Below, one piece after another: positions 17,301 to 25,752 of a DNA stretch of 64,000 nucleotides. The notes beneath the pieces are model-generated. The model made no database searches, was not told where the DNA came from, and worked only from the letters and a program-made list of their open reading frames with translations. Every line of letters begins with the position of its first letter. Within the stretch, counting starts at the first letter, position 1. The DNA is from Anaerostipes butyraticus (GTDB taxonomy: Bacteria > Bacillota > Clostridia > Lachnospirales > Lachnospiraceae): positions 1 through 64,000 of the forward strand of contig NZ_BLYI01000043.1 of NCBI RefSeq assembly GCF_016586355.1. The letters run 5' to 3'. A program made the position numbers and the translations under genes.

Positions 17301-18130
17301 ATGTCCATCAGACAGACAAATTTATCTTCTCTTCCGGCAAAAATACTTTCGTGATCTGCCATATACTGATCATATGCCATCTTAAGCGGCGCCTGGAAGT
17401 ATCCTTCCTGGAATTCAATTTTCGTAAGTTCTGTTGAGAAAGTCGTATGACGGCAGTGATCTGACCAGTAAGTATCCAGCACGCGGATCTCTGTCATGGA
17501 CGGATCTCTTTTCTCTTCCCCTGTAAAATAGTTCTGGATATGTTTGAAATCCTTAAATGTCATAGCCAGATTCAGGGAATCATACAATTCTTTCAGTTCT
17601 TTGTCCCCCATGGCCTGGAAACCTTCTACGATCTTAACGTCTTCCGGTTCTTCAAAATCCATTGCCAGAGTCTCCGGTTTTTCCTCGTCTGTTTCTCTGG
17701 AGTCTACCGGATTGATGCAGTATTCTTTGATGTCCTTCATCTGATCTTCAGACAAGCTTCCTTTTACCACATAAGTAGTCGCGCTCCGAATGATGGCGTT
17801 CTCCTCTTCATTCAGCAATTTCACACACTGCTCTGCGGAATCTGCTCTCTGATCAAACTGTCCCGGAAGATATTCTACACTGAAGGATACTTCATCTTCT
17901 GCTTTTGGAAATTCCTCCTCATAGACTTCATCAACCGGAGGTTCACTGAAAACCGTTCCCAGTGCTTTCTGATAGCTTTCATCAGAGAGATCTTCTATAT
18001 CATAGCGGATCAGGATACGAAGATCATCGATTGAAAGCCCAAGATACTGCCTCAATTCTTCCAGTAATTCCTTTGCTTTTACAGCGTAGTCTTTTTTCTT
18101 CTCGACATACACTCTTCTAACATTTCCCAT
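14366..18130 (-). CDS. purL: Phosphoribosylformylglycinamidine synthase, single-chain
   Basis: This enzyme catalyses the ATP- and glutamine-dependent conversion of FGAR to FGAM in purine synthesis. The 1,254-residue form fuses synthetase and glutaminase, as in many Clostridia. An N-terminal PurS-like region is followed by a linker, then two AIRS-type ATP domains ([30 protein letters not shown] near 325-355; [16 protein letters not shown] near 770). The C-terminal class I glutaminase starts near 1000 ([15 protein letters not shown]), has the nucleophile Cys in [14 protein letters not shown], and SHGEGRF. ATG at 18130 is chosen because GGGAGG lies 5 nt upstream; the longer frame to 18151 overlaps the previous gene. 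Confidence 0.95.
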   Translation of the reverse strand: [1254 protein letters not shown]

Positions 18131-18143
18131 AGCTTCCTCCCAT

Positions 18144-19091
18144 TTACTCATGTAGTTTTTTTATAATCTGAAATGCGGTTGCATTTTCCAATATTGTCGG
18201 CTGGTTTGCAGCGTAAAATACGATTCCGTTGACATTTGACCGGACTTCCGCCAGGCGGTTCCCTTCATAAGGATCCAGAATCTCACCCAGCATCTGCCCT
18301 CTCTGCACTTCTTCATTGACTCCGGCAAACCGTCGGAAGAATCCTGCGGCTTTCGTTCTTACCTGAACCATATCCTCTTCTTCTATAATACTAGCAATAT
18401 ACCCATTATGGCAATTATATTTTAAAATTCCCATCCTGGTCAGAAACCGCAGGACAGATGACACTGCCTGTTTTGCCAGCGGCTCATCCAGATTTCCCGT
18501 TGCGCCGGAATAAATGGAAAAAGCATCGGTTCCATTGATCTGCCAGTTATAATTTAAAGTTGTTTTATCATAATTGCGGTGTTTGCTTGTTACCACATAC
18601 GGAAGACCGAACAGGTTTGCGAGGCTCACACTCTCTTTTCCTGTAGAAGGCATCCGCACATGAGGAATAAAATCTCCTTTCCGGTAAAAGGATGGAAAAT
18701 GAATTCCATACCGGAATCCTTTCGTCTTGTCTAACAGATGCGCTGCCAGACGGCTGGTTGTATCCCCATCAAAATTTCCCGGAAACTGACGGTTAATATC
18801 ACTGTTGTCAGATACCCAGTATTTCATCCTGACATTCATGGAAAAATTATTGACGCATGGAACGACGAGAATCTGATTTTCTCCGACAATCGCTCCCTCT
18901 GCTTCCAGTTCTTTCAGCCGTTTTACCAGCAGCGAGCAGATAAACAGCTGCTGATATTCATTTCCCCGCATGGCCCCTACGATACACGCGGCAGGCTCTG
19001 CCAGATCTCCCTGTTTTCCAAACCGGTATCCTTCTATCTTAAATTCATTTCTCAGATAAGAGGAAAACGAATAAAGTATTTCTTTTTTCAT
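18144..19091 (-). CDS. Aspartoacylase/succinylglutamate desuccinylase-like protein, divergent copy
   Basis: This 315-residue member of the AstE/AspA (M14-related) fold is a paralogue of the gene just upstream. Enzymes of this family use a Zn site of His-x-x-Glu plus a distal His. Here the first motif is GAMRGNE (residues 39-45), with Arg42 where His is expected; Glu45 is present and a candidate distal His is His131. The C-terminus has the beta-strand domain of the family (GEILDPYEGNRLAEVRSNVNG). Its start overlaps the upstream stop by 4 nt (ATGA), so the two are translationally coupled. Loss of the His makes canonical hydrolase activity doubtful. Confidence 0.75.
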   Translation of the reverse strand: MKKEILYSFSSYLRNEFKIEGYRFGKQGDLAEPAACIVGAMRGNEYQQLFICSLLVKRLKELEAEGAIVGENQILVVPCVNNFSMNVRMKYWVSDNSDINRQFPGNFDGDTTSRLAAHLLDKTKGFRYGIHFPSFYRKGDFIPHVRMPSTGKESVSLANLFGLPYVVTSKHRNYDKTTLNYNWQINGTDAFSIYSGATGNLDEPLAKQAVSSVLRFLTRMGILKYNCHNGYIASIIEEEDMVQVRTKAAGFFRRFAGVNEEVQRGQMLGEILDPYEGNRLAEVRSNVNGIVFYAANQPTILENATAFQIIKKLHE

Positions 19092-20032
19092 AGATGATTT
19101 CCTCCTATGATTCTTGCCACCAGAGAACCTTCCGCTGCTCCCGGATGTTCCCTGAGTGTCATGATAATTCCATCCGTCGGCGCAATGATTTCTTCTTCCA
19201 CCGCCCCCAGCAGAGGATTCGTGATCGTCCCGATGACTTCTCCTTTGCGTACATGATCTTTCAGCCTCTTATGTGAGACAAACAGTCCGCTTGACTCACA
19301 GTTCATATAAAAAATCTCATCTTCCCTGATGACCGGAACTTTTTCTCGTGGACTGACCGGTCCGTTCCAAATGCCAAGTTCTTTCATGACCGCAAAAATT
19401 CCTTCTATGATCTGTTCGCAGAAATCATATTTGATCCGGAAAGCCGCCCCTGATTCCGTAACCAGAGCCGGAATCCCCATCTGATTCATCGTATAAGCCA
19501 GACTCCCCTGATTCACGGAAGCAGACGGATGAATCCATACCAGATCCGTATTCATCTGCTTGGATAAATAAAGCAGTTCCTCACTGTAATCGTCATTCAG
19601 ACGTACCTGCGGCACCTCCTGGAGGAAAATATTGCTGGAATGGATATCGATACAGCAGGACGCGCCCTTCATATCTTCCACGAGTTTTGCCGCTGTATAA
19701 TCTTCCATTCCCCCGTTGATATCTCCCGGAAACACCGTGCTGTAGTCAATATTCGTGATCGGCACTGACCGCGTCCTGGCCTCCAGCCCCAATGGATTAA
19801 TGGCCGGATACACATCTACGATTCCTGACAGCAGGGAATAATCTTCCTTGATCCTTTTGATGATCTCACTGCAGATATACTGTCCTCCCAGTTCATCTCC
19901 ATAGATTCCTGAGACGAGGCATATCCTTCTCTCATTCCCTTTCATATGATCCGGCGTCAATGAGTTCTTTTTGATCTTTAACTGCTCACCAACGGGCAGT
20001 TTTACCGATGCTACTGTCTCTATCATCTTCAC
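19088..20032 (-). CDS. Aspartoacylase/succinylglutamate desuccinylase-like protein
   Basis: This 314-residue protein of the AstE/AspA fold has the motif SGIYGDELGG at 41-50. Tyr44 replaces the usual Zn-binding His (codon TAT), Glu47 is kept, and the distal His is in CIDIHSSN (His131). The C-terminal region IGTITNPLLGAVEEEIIAPTDGIIMTL matches the lipoyl-like beta domain of the family. It is the first gene of a two- or three-gene run leading into purL. The substrate is unknown. Because both copies lack the first His at the same alignment position, they may form a heterodimer or a non-Zn variant; that is inference. Confidence 0.78.
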   Translation of the reverse strand: MKMIETVASVKLPVGEQLKIKKNSLTPDHMKGNERRICLVSGIYGDELGGQYICSEIIKRIKEDYSLLSGIVDVYPAINPLGLEARTRSVPITNIDYSTVFPGDINGGMEDYTAAKLVEDMKGASCCIDIHSSNIFLQEVPQVRLNDDYSEELLYLSKQMNTDLVWIHPSASVNQGSLAYTMNQMGIPALVTESGAAFRIKYDFCEQIIEGIFAVMKELGIWNGPVSPREKVPVIREDEIFYMNCESSGLFVSHKRLKDHVRKGEVIGTITNPLLGAVEEEIIAPTDGIIMTLREHPGAAEGSLVARIIGGNHL

Positions 20033-20223
20033 GCCTCTTTTCTGTGCTGTTGTCTCTCCGTCTGTTCCACAGGACAGACATTCTTATCTCTGCTTTTCCG
20101 TATCGTATCATAGAAGAAATGGGTTGTCAATCAGCTGCGGTTTCATGCTTTTTGCCGTACTTTCCTTGCTTTTTTCCGAAAGGTTTAGTATAGTGAAAAA
20201 AACAATAGAAATGAGGTATGATC

Positions 20224-20544
20224 ATGAGCGAATTTGAAGATAACATTATCGAAGAAGATAACCCTGTCCTTCATCTGGAACTGGAAGACGGAACTGTTAT
20301 GGACTGCGCCGTTGTCGCCATCTTTGAAGCTGGCCCTCAGACTTATATCGCACTGATTCCTGTCGAGGAACTGGACAGCGAAGAAGAAGAAACCGCGCTG
20401 CTGCTGTATCGTTACGTTGTATCCCCAGAGGATGAGGAATCCTTTGATCTTGAAAACATTGAAGATGATGAGGAATACAAACTGGTCACAGATACTCTTG
20501 ATGAAATTTTAGAAGAATCTATTGAAGACGGAGACAGCTTCTGA
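20224..20544 (+). CDS. DUF1292 domain protein
   Basis: This 106-residue acidic protein of the DUF1292 family (YrzB-like) is widespread in Firmicutes with no assigned function. The conserved core is LELEDGTVMDCAVVAIFEAGPQTYIALIPV (about 17-46) and LLYRYVVSPEDEESFDLENIEDDEEY (about 58-83). The ATG at 20224 is preferred over 20218 because GAGG then lies at a workable 7 nt. It is a single plus-strand gene ending in a strong terminator, convergent with the DUF1653 gene. Confidence 0.85.
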   Translation: MSEFEDNIIEEDNPVLHLELEDGTVMDCAVVAIFEAGPQTYIALIPVEELDSEEEETALLLYRYVVSPEDEESFDLENIEDDEEYKLVTDTLDEILEESIEDGDSF

Positions 20545-20563
20545 TCTTTCACTAAAAAGTTCT

Positions 20564-20612
20564 GCCTGATCTTCGGTTCTGTCCGGAACCAGAGATCAGC
20601 GGGGCTTTTTTT
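20564..20612 (+). terminator. Terminator of the DUF1292 gene
   Basis: Stem CTGATCT-tc-GGTTC / GGAACC-AGATCAG followed by GGGGCTTTTTTT on the plus strand. The T-tract overlaps the last codons of the convergent DUF1653 gene. Confidence 0.85.
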
Positions 20613-21132
20613 CGTAATGTACTTTTGTTTTTAATATTTTTTCCAGTTCATTGTATTTTTCTTCCCTGCTCTGTCCATTCAAAACACAGTCCATGGACAG
20701 GCTCATGGAATCCAGCATAATCTCGGATACCGTATCTTTATACCGCATCAGCACATCCAGCCTGCTCTGATGATCCGGCGCATCCAGGAACTCAAGAAGC
20801 GGATTATTTTCCTCAAAACTCAGGGTTTCCTGTTCCGGTTCTTCCTCCTGTTTCTTTGATATTATGGAATCTTCCTGTTTTCTGATATCTTCCGGTTCTA
20901 CTTTTTCAAAACGATATTCCTGCTCCGCCTCCGGATATTTCCCCCGGTCCACCTCGCTCATAAACATGGAAAGAGGCCTTGCAAAGACTTTAAAGTCCCC
21001 ATACAGCGCCTGATAAACTACCAGCTTTTCCCCTGTTTCCGAATGTTCTGCCACCGTAATGATCTGATACAGATTATTCTTAAAATGGCGGTAAATTTCT
21101 CCGGCTCTCGGTGTCATTCTCTTATCACTCAT
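20596..21132 (-). CDS. DUF1653 domain protein
   Basis: This 178-residue protein starts with a DUF1653 domain at residues 8-70: GEIYRHFKNNLYQIITVAEHSETGEKLVVYQALYG followed by FARPLSMFMSEV. The family is common but uncharacterised. A Glu/Lys/Gln-rich linker (about 75-105) and a helical C-terminal region (LLEFLDAPDHQSRLDVLMRYKD) follow. Its start overlaps the stop of the helicase gene (ATGA), making it the last gene of the gltX operon. A link with nucleic-acid metabolism is suggested only by this position. Confidence 0.85.
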   Translation of the reverse strand: MSDKRMTPRAGEIYRHFKNNLYQIITVAEHSETGEKLVVYQALYGDFKVFARPLSMFMSEVDRGKYPEAEQEYRFEKVEPEDIRKQEDSIISKKQEEEPEQETLSFEENNPLLEFLDAPDHQSRLDVLMRYKDTVSEIMLDSMSLSMDCVLNGQSREEKYNELEKILKTKVHYEKKPR

Positions 21133-22982
21133 ACGTGTCCCTCCCCGGTTTTCGTTGTTGTTTCTATCTCTTTCAGGAATCTGGATTCCCGGCTGTCTTT
21201 ATTATACAGCTTTTCTACCGAAAATACATGCAGATATTTCCTGGCGCGGGTTGCCGCTACATAGAACATTCTTCGTTCTTCTTCAATATCTTCCTCTTTT
21301 ATGGATTTTTTATGAGGTATCACATCTTCATTGATATCCGGCAAAAACACCCGGTCAAATTCCAGTCCTTTGGAACTGTGCATTGTACTTATGACAACAC
21401 CATTTTTTTCTGTCTGGTTTTCCTTTGACTGCCGGTTTAATTCTTCCGTATATTCCTGTATATAATCAAACCATTCTTCATAGGTCTCAAATCCTTTTGC
21501 ACTGTCCTGCACCTCTTCCAGAACCTGCGTCAGTTCTTCTTCCTGCATTCTCTGGAATCCTGCATATTCAGAAAGATACGCATTGTATCCGACAGATTTT
21601 CGGATATAAGTGATCGCCGCTGCCGGCGTCATCTTAGCAAGGATTCGGATGTCCTCTTTCATTTCCTCTATATTGTCATACAGCCATGGTTTTTCTTTTG
21701 TCTTTTCCAGCAGATCTTCAAAAGAGACCTGCGGCTCTGTCAGGTATTCCCGGCTGATATAACGTTTCGGCCGGTTCATCACTCTGAGAAACGTACTTCT
21801 CCTTCTGTCTCCCATGGCAAGCCGCATGTAGTCAATCAGATTTTTCGCGATCCAGTGATCAAAAAGATTCGGCACCGCATCTCTCATGCAAAACGGAATG
21901 TTATATGCCATCAATGCCCCGATCAGCTGCCTCGGCCCCTGATTGGTTCTTGTCAGCACTGCGATCTGAGACAGAGGCCGTTTCTTCGCCATCTCCTCCC
22001 GAATCGTATATACAATATGTTTATTTTCTTCCCTCTGGTCTTTAAATCTTCTGATTTCCACCGGATGCTTCGGACCCTGAAACGCCTCCATTTTTTTTGG
22101 AAATCGTTTTGTATTATGGCAGATGATCTTCTCGCCAAAGGTAACAATTTCTTCTCCCGACCGAAAATTCGTATTTAATATAACCTGCTGAGTCTCCGGA
22201 TAATCCTTTGGAAATCCCAGCATCAGTTCCGGACGGGCGCCCCGGAATTTGTAAATAGACTGATCATCATCTCCGACAATAAACAAATTTCTTTTTGGCT
22301 CTGCCAGCAGTCTGACAATCTCATACTGTATTTTATTAATATCCTGAAATTCGTCGATCAGGATATATGGGAATCTCTGCTGCCATGCCGCCCGGATATC
22401 TTCTCTCTCCTTCAGAAGTTCATACGTATAGATCAGTATATCATCGAAATCAATCCATCGGTTCTGATGCAGTTTTTTCTCATAAGCTTCATAAATTTCC
22501 CGGAACACTTCATCCCCGCAGCTGCTGCTGTGATAATAATCCAGAGAAATCATCTGTCCTTTGACCAGACTGATTTCCTGAATCACCGACCGGATCAAGT
22601 CTCCGTCATCCTCTGCATCAAGGCGGCGGTCATAGAGAATTTCCCGGATCATGTCATATTTCCTGGATTCCGGCAGAATATTTTCTGCCCGGTACCCGTA
22701 GGCATGCCGGAGCATCATAAAGAAAACAGAATGAAAGGTTCCAAAGGAAACCGGCAGAGTCTTCCCTGCCAGCCTTTGAAACCTCTCTCTCATCTCCGCC
22801 GCGGCTGCTCTTGTAAATGTAATCACAAGAATATGCTCCGGCTGCACTTTATAATGACCGATCAGATACTGGACCCGCTTTGTGATCACCAGTGTCTTTC
22901 CCGATCCAGGACCGGCAAGCACCATCATCGGTCCATCTTTGTGCGTAACCGCCTTTTTCTGAGCCTGACTTAATCTGCTCAC
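21129..22982 (-). CDS. UvrD/PcrA-like SF1 helicase, short form
   Basis: This 617-residue SF1A helicase has Q-motif [11 protein letters not shown], Walker A AGPGSGKT at 23-30, [12 protein letters not shown] near 215, [35 protein letters not shown] near 535 and [11 protein letters not shown]. It lacks the C-terminal Tudor-like extension of PcrA, so it is a distinct paralogue of the enzyme at 626-2836. Its ATG overlaps the gltX stop by 4 nt and its stop overlaps the DUF1653 start by 4 nt. Its DNA substrate is unknown. Confidence 0.9.
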   Translation of the reverse strand: MSRLSQAQKKAVTHKDGPMMVLAGPGSGKTLVITKRVQYLIGHYKVQPEHILVITFTRAAAAEMRERFQRLAGKTLPVSFGTFHSVFFMMLRHAYGYRAENILPESRKYDMIREILYDRRLDAEDDGDLIRSVIQEISLVKGQMISLDYYHSSSCGDEVFREIYEAYEKKLHQNRWIDFDDILIYTYELLKEREDIRAAWQQRFPYILIDEFQDINKIQYEIVRLLAEPKRNLFIVGDDDQSIYKFRGARPELMLGFPKDYPETQQVILNTNFRSGEEIVTFGEKIICHNTKRFPKKMEAFQGPKHPVEIRRFKDQREENKHIVYTIREEMAKKRPLSQIAVLTRTNQGPRQLIGALMAYNIPFCMRDAVPNLFDHWIAKNLIDYMRLAMGDRRRSTFLRVMNRPKRYISREYLTEPQVSFEDLLEKTKEKPWLYDNIEEMKEDIRILAKMTPAAAITYIRKSVGYNAYLSEYAGFQRMQEEELTQVLEEVQDSAKGFETYEEWFDYIQEYTEELNRQSKENQTEKNGVVISTMHSSKGLEFDRVFLPDINEDVIPHKKSIKEEDIEEERRMFYVAATRARKYLHVFSVEKLYNKDSRESRFLKEIETTTKTGEGHV

Positions 22983-24439
22983 GAAATTTCAGCCTCCAGC
23001 CTGCCAACTGCCGCGTTAATCCTTCGGATGGATTCTTCTTTTCCAAGAAGCTCCATAAGTTCTGTCGCCCCGCCCGGCGTCATCTGTTTTCCGGAAAGTG
23101 CTGTACGCACCGGCCACATTACATATCCGTTTTTATATCCATGCTCTTTGGCAAAAGCAAGAAGCATTTCATAAAGAGCATCATTGGAAAAATCTTCCTG
23201 CGCTTCAATAACCGGAAGCACTTCCTTTAATACATCCAGAGAAGATTCCGGTGTTGTCTTCATCTTTTTATGTTTGTACATGGAAATATCGTAATCCGGC
23301 ACCTGCTCAAAAAAGTCAATATGTTCCGGAATTTCTGTCAGTCTCTCGATTCTCGTCTTCACCATGGAAAGAATCTTATCAAAATCCATCTCCCGATGGA
23401 TTACGTCCTTAACGATCGGCAGCGCCATTTCCTTAAAACGGTCGAAATCCATTGCCTTAATATACTCTCCGTTCATCCAGGAGATTTTTTTCATATCAAA
23501 AACAGCCGGTGTCTTTGACATGTGATGATAGTCAAAAATTTCCTCCAGTTCTTTTAAAGAAAAGATTTCCTGTTCTCCTCCCGGGCTCCATCCAAGAAGC
23601 GCCACAAAATTGACGATTGCCTCCGGCAGGAATCCCTGCTCCAGAAGATCTTCAAACGAAGAATGGCCCTTTCTCTTGCTCAGTTTCTGATGATCCTCAT
23701 CTGTAATCAGCGGGCAATGGATATAGACAGGCTTTTCCCATCCAAAAGCATCATAAAGACGATTGTACTTTGGTGTGGAAGACAGGTATTCATTTCCTCT
23801 TACCACATGAGTGATTCCCATCAGATGATCATCGACCACATTGGCAAAATTATAGGTCGGATATCCATCGGATTTGATCAGGATCATATCATCCAGTTCA
23901 ATATTATCTACTGTGATCTCTCCGTAAATCTCATCCGTAAATGATGTTGTCCCTTCCGTCGGATTGTTCTGACGAATCACATACGGCACCCCTGCATCCA
24001 GCTTCTCCTGCACTTCCTCTTTGCTCAGAGACAGGCAGTGCTTGTCATAATGGCTGATCATGACGTCCCCTGATTTTACCTTCAGGCTGTCCAGACGTTC
24101 CTGATCACAGAAGCAGTAATATGCCTCTCCCTTATCGATCAGTTCTTTTGCGTATTTCATATAAATACCCTGAGCCTGACGCTCACTCTGGACATACGGA
24201 CCGACGCCTCCATCCTTATCCGGACCTTCATCATGGCTTAAACCTGCTTTTTCCAGTGTCTTGTAAATGATCTCTTCTGCACCTTCCAGTTTTCTTACCT
24301 GATCAGTATCTTCGATTCTCAAAATAAAATCACCGCCTGCATGGCGCGCGATCAGATACGCGTACAGGGCAGTTCTTAAGTTTCCTACATGCATCTTCCC
24401 TGTCGGGCTTGGTGCAAATCTGGTTCTTACTTTGCTCAT
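22979..24439 (-). CDS. gltX: Glutamyl-tRNA synthetase
   Basis: This class I synthetase charges tRNA-Glu. The 486-residue protein has the HIGH-type motif [19 protein letters not shown] at 8-26 and the KMSKS-type motif [10 protein letters not shown] near 250. The C-terminal anticodon-binding region is complete. AGGAG lies 6 nt upstream of the ATG. A promoter at 24493-24521 lies upstream. The two downstream genes overlap by 4 nt each, so tRNA charging and the helicase are co-expressed. Confidence 0.97.
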   Translation of the reverse strand: MSKVRTRFAPSPTGKMHVGNLRTALYAYLIARHAGGDFILRIEDTDQVRKLEGAEEIIYKTLEKAGLSHDEGPDKDGGVGPYVQSERQAQGIYMKYAKELIDKGEAYYCFCDQERLDSLKVKSGDVMISHYDKHCLSLSKEEVQEKLDAGVPYVIRQNNPTEGTTSFTDEIYGEITVDNIELDDMILIKSDGYPTYNFANVVDDHLMGITHVVRGNEYLSSTPKYNRLYDAFGWEKPVYIHCPLITDEDHQKLSKRKGHSSFEDLLEQGFLPEAIVNFVALLGWSPGGEQEIFSLKELEEIFDYHHMSKTPAVFDMKKISWMNGEYIKAMDFDRFKEMALPIVKDVIHREMDFDKILSMVKTRIERLTEIPEHIDFFEQVPDYDISMYKHKKMKTTPESSLDVLKEVLPVIEAQEDFSNDALYEMLLAFAKEHGYKNGYVMWPVRTALSGKQMTPGGATELMELLGKEESIRRINAAVGRLEAEIS

Positions 24440-24492
24440 GGTTTTCTCCTATTCTTAAATCCTGTTTCAGGAATTTTTTTCATTGCTTTTCC

Positions 24493-24521
24493 ATTCTACA
24501 AAACTTCCATCTTTTTGTAAA
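24493..24521 (-). promoter_or_regulatory. Promoter of the gltX operon
   Basis: Minus strand TTTACA (24516-24521), 17-bp spacer, TAGAAT (24493-24498). It lies just after the hydF stop codon and about 54 bp before the gltX start. No T-box structure fits in the short leader. Confidence 0.7.
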
Positions 24522-24530
24522 GAATTCCTC

Positions 24531-25736
24531 TTATAACTCATTTAAAATTTTAAGCGCTTCCGGAAAAGGCTCCAGAGATCTTTCCAGAATTCCTTTGATG
24601 CAGGCAATCAAAACGCCATAATTGACGATCGGGACGCCTGCTTCCACCGCTCTCTGGATCCGGCTTTTCATTTCTCTGCGGTTTAACATACATCCGCCGC
24701 AGTGGATGATCATCTGATAGTCCTCCAGATCATCCGGAAAACCGTTTCCGCTGCTTGTCTCAATCTGAAACTCTTTTCCTGTGTACTGACGAAGCCATCT
24801 TGGAATCTTCACGGTTCCAATGTCGTCACACTGTCTGTGGTGGGTGCATCCCTCTGCAATCAGGATCCTGTCACCATCTTTTAAAGATTTCAGCGCTCGG
24901 ATACCGCGGATTTCTTCTTCCAGATCTCCTTTATATCTGGCAAATAAAATAGAAAAGGATGTCAGCATAATATCATCCGGCACATCCTCCGCCACCTGTT
25001 CAAAAGCCTGAGAATCCGTAATCACAAGAGCCGGCCTGGTTCCTAATTTCTCAAGAACTCCTGCAAGTTCGAAATCCCGGACAACCACAGATGCCGCGCC
25101 GGATTCCAGAAGATCCCGGATCGTCTGCTGCTGCGGCAGAATCAGACGGCCTTTCGGCGCCGCAGAATCAATCGGAACCACAAGAACGACCAGATCCAGC
25201 GGATCCACCAGATCTCCTGCGATCTTCTGTGTCTCCTTTTCTGAAGGCACGATCCTGCCAATGGCTTCTTTTAATTCCTGGATTCCTTCTCCTGTTACCG
25301 CACTGACATAGCAGGCATCCTCATCTGTTTCTTCTCTTTCAGACAGATCAATCTTGTTATACACTTTCAAATATGGAATCTTTCTCTTCTCCATCAGTTC
25401 CATCATATCCTGCTCAAAACTCGTTACTCCCTGTGCGGCATCCATAATCACAAGAGCAATATCTGCTTTGCTCAGTACCTCTTTTGCCTTCTTCACACGT
25501 TTTTCGCCCAATTCACCCTCATCATCCAGGCCAGGCGTGTCAATCATTACGACCGGTCCCAAAGGAAGCAGTTCCATGGATTTATATACAGGATCCGTAG
25601 TCGTTCCTTTAACTTCAGATACGATTGCCAGTTCCTGATTGGTCAGTGCGTTGATCACGCTTGATTTTCCGGCATTTCTCTTTCCAAACAATGCGATATG
25701 GATTCTGTCACTTCTTGGTGTCTCATTTAAACTCAT
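24531..25736 (-). CDS. hydF: [FeFe]-hydrogenase maturation GTPase HydF
   Basis: HydF is the scaffold on which the 2Fe subcluster is assembled before transfer to hydrogenase. The 401-residue protein has a GTPase domain at about 10-165 (P-loop GKRNAGKSS, KGTTTDPV, DTPGLDDEGE, NKID). The C-terminal cluster domain has the signature CTH near 305 and, about 50 residues later, HCGGC near 355, giving the Cys-X-His...His-Cys-X2-Cys ligand set. HydE, HydG and the hydrogenase are not in the window. Confidence 0.95.
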   Translation of the reverse strand: MSLNETPRSDRIHIALFGKRNAGKSSVINALTNQELAIVSEVKGTTTDPVYKSMELLPLGPVVMIDTPGLDDEGELGEKRVKKAKEVLSKADIALVIMDAAQGVTSFEQDMMELMEKRKIPYLKVYNKIDLSEREETDEDACYVSAVTGEGIQELKEAIGRIVPSEKETQKIAGDLVDPLDLVVLVVPIDSAAPKGRLILPQQQTIRDLLESGAASVVVRDFELAGVLEKLGTRPALVITDSQAFEQVAEDVPDDIMLTSFSILFARYKGDLEEEIRGIRALKSLKDGDRILIAEGCTHHRQCDDIGTVKIPRWLRQYTGKEFQIETSSGNGFPDDLEDYQMIIHCGGCMLNRREMKSRIQRAVEAGVPIVNYGVLIACIKGILERSLEPFPEALKILNEL

Positions 25737-25752
25737 ATTTTTGTCCTTTCTG

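Noticed and set aside
24440-24530. T-box leader for gltX
   Set aside because: The promoter lies about 54 bp from the start codon and no T-box (TGGNACC) sequence is present.
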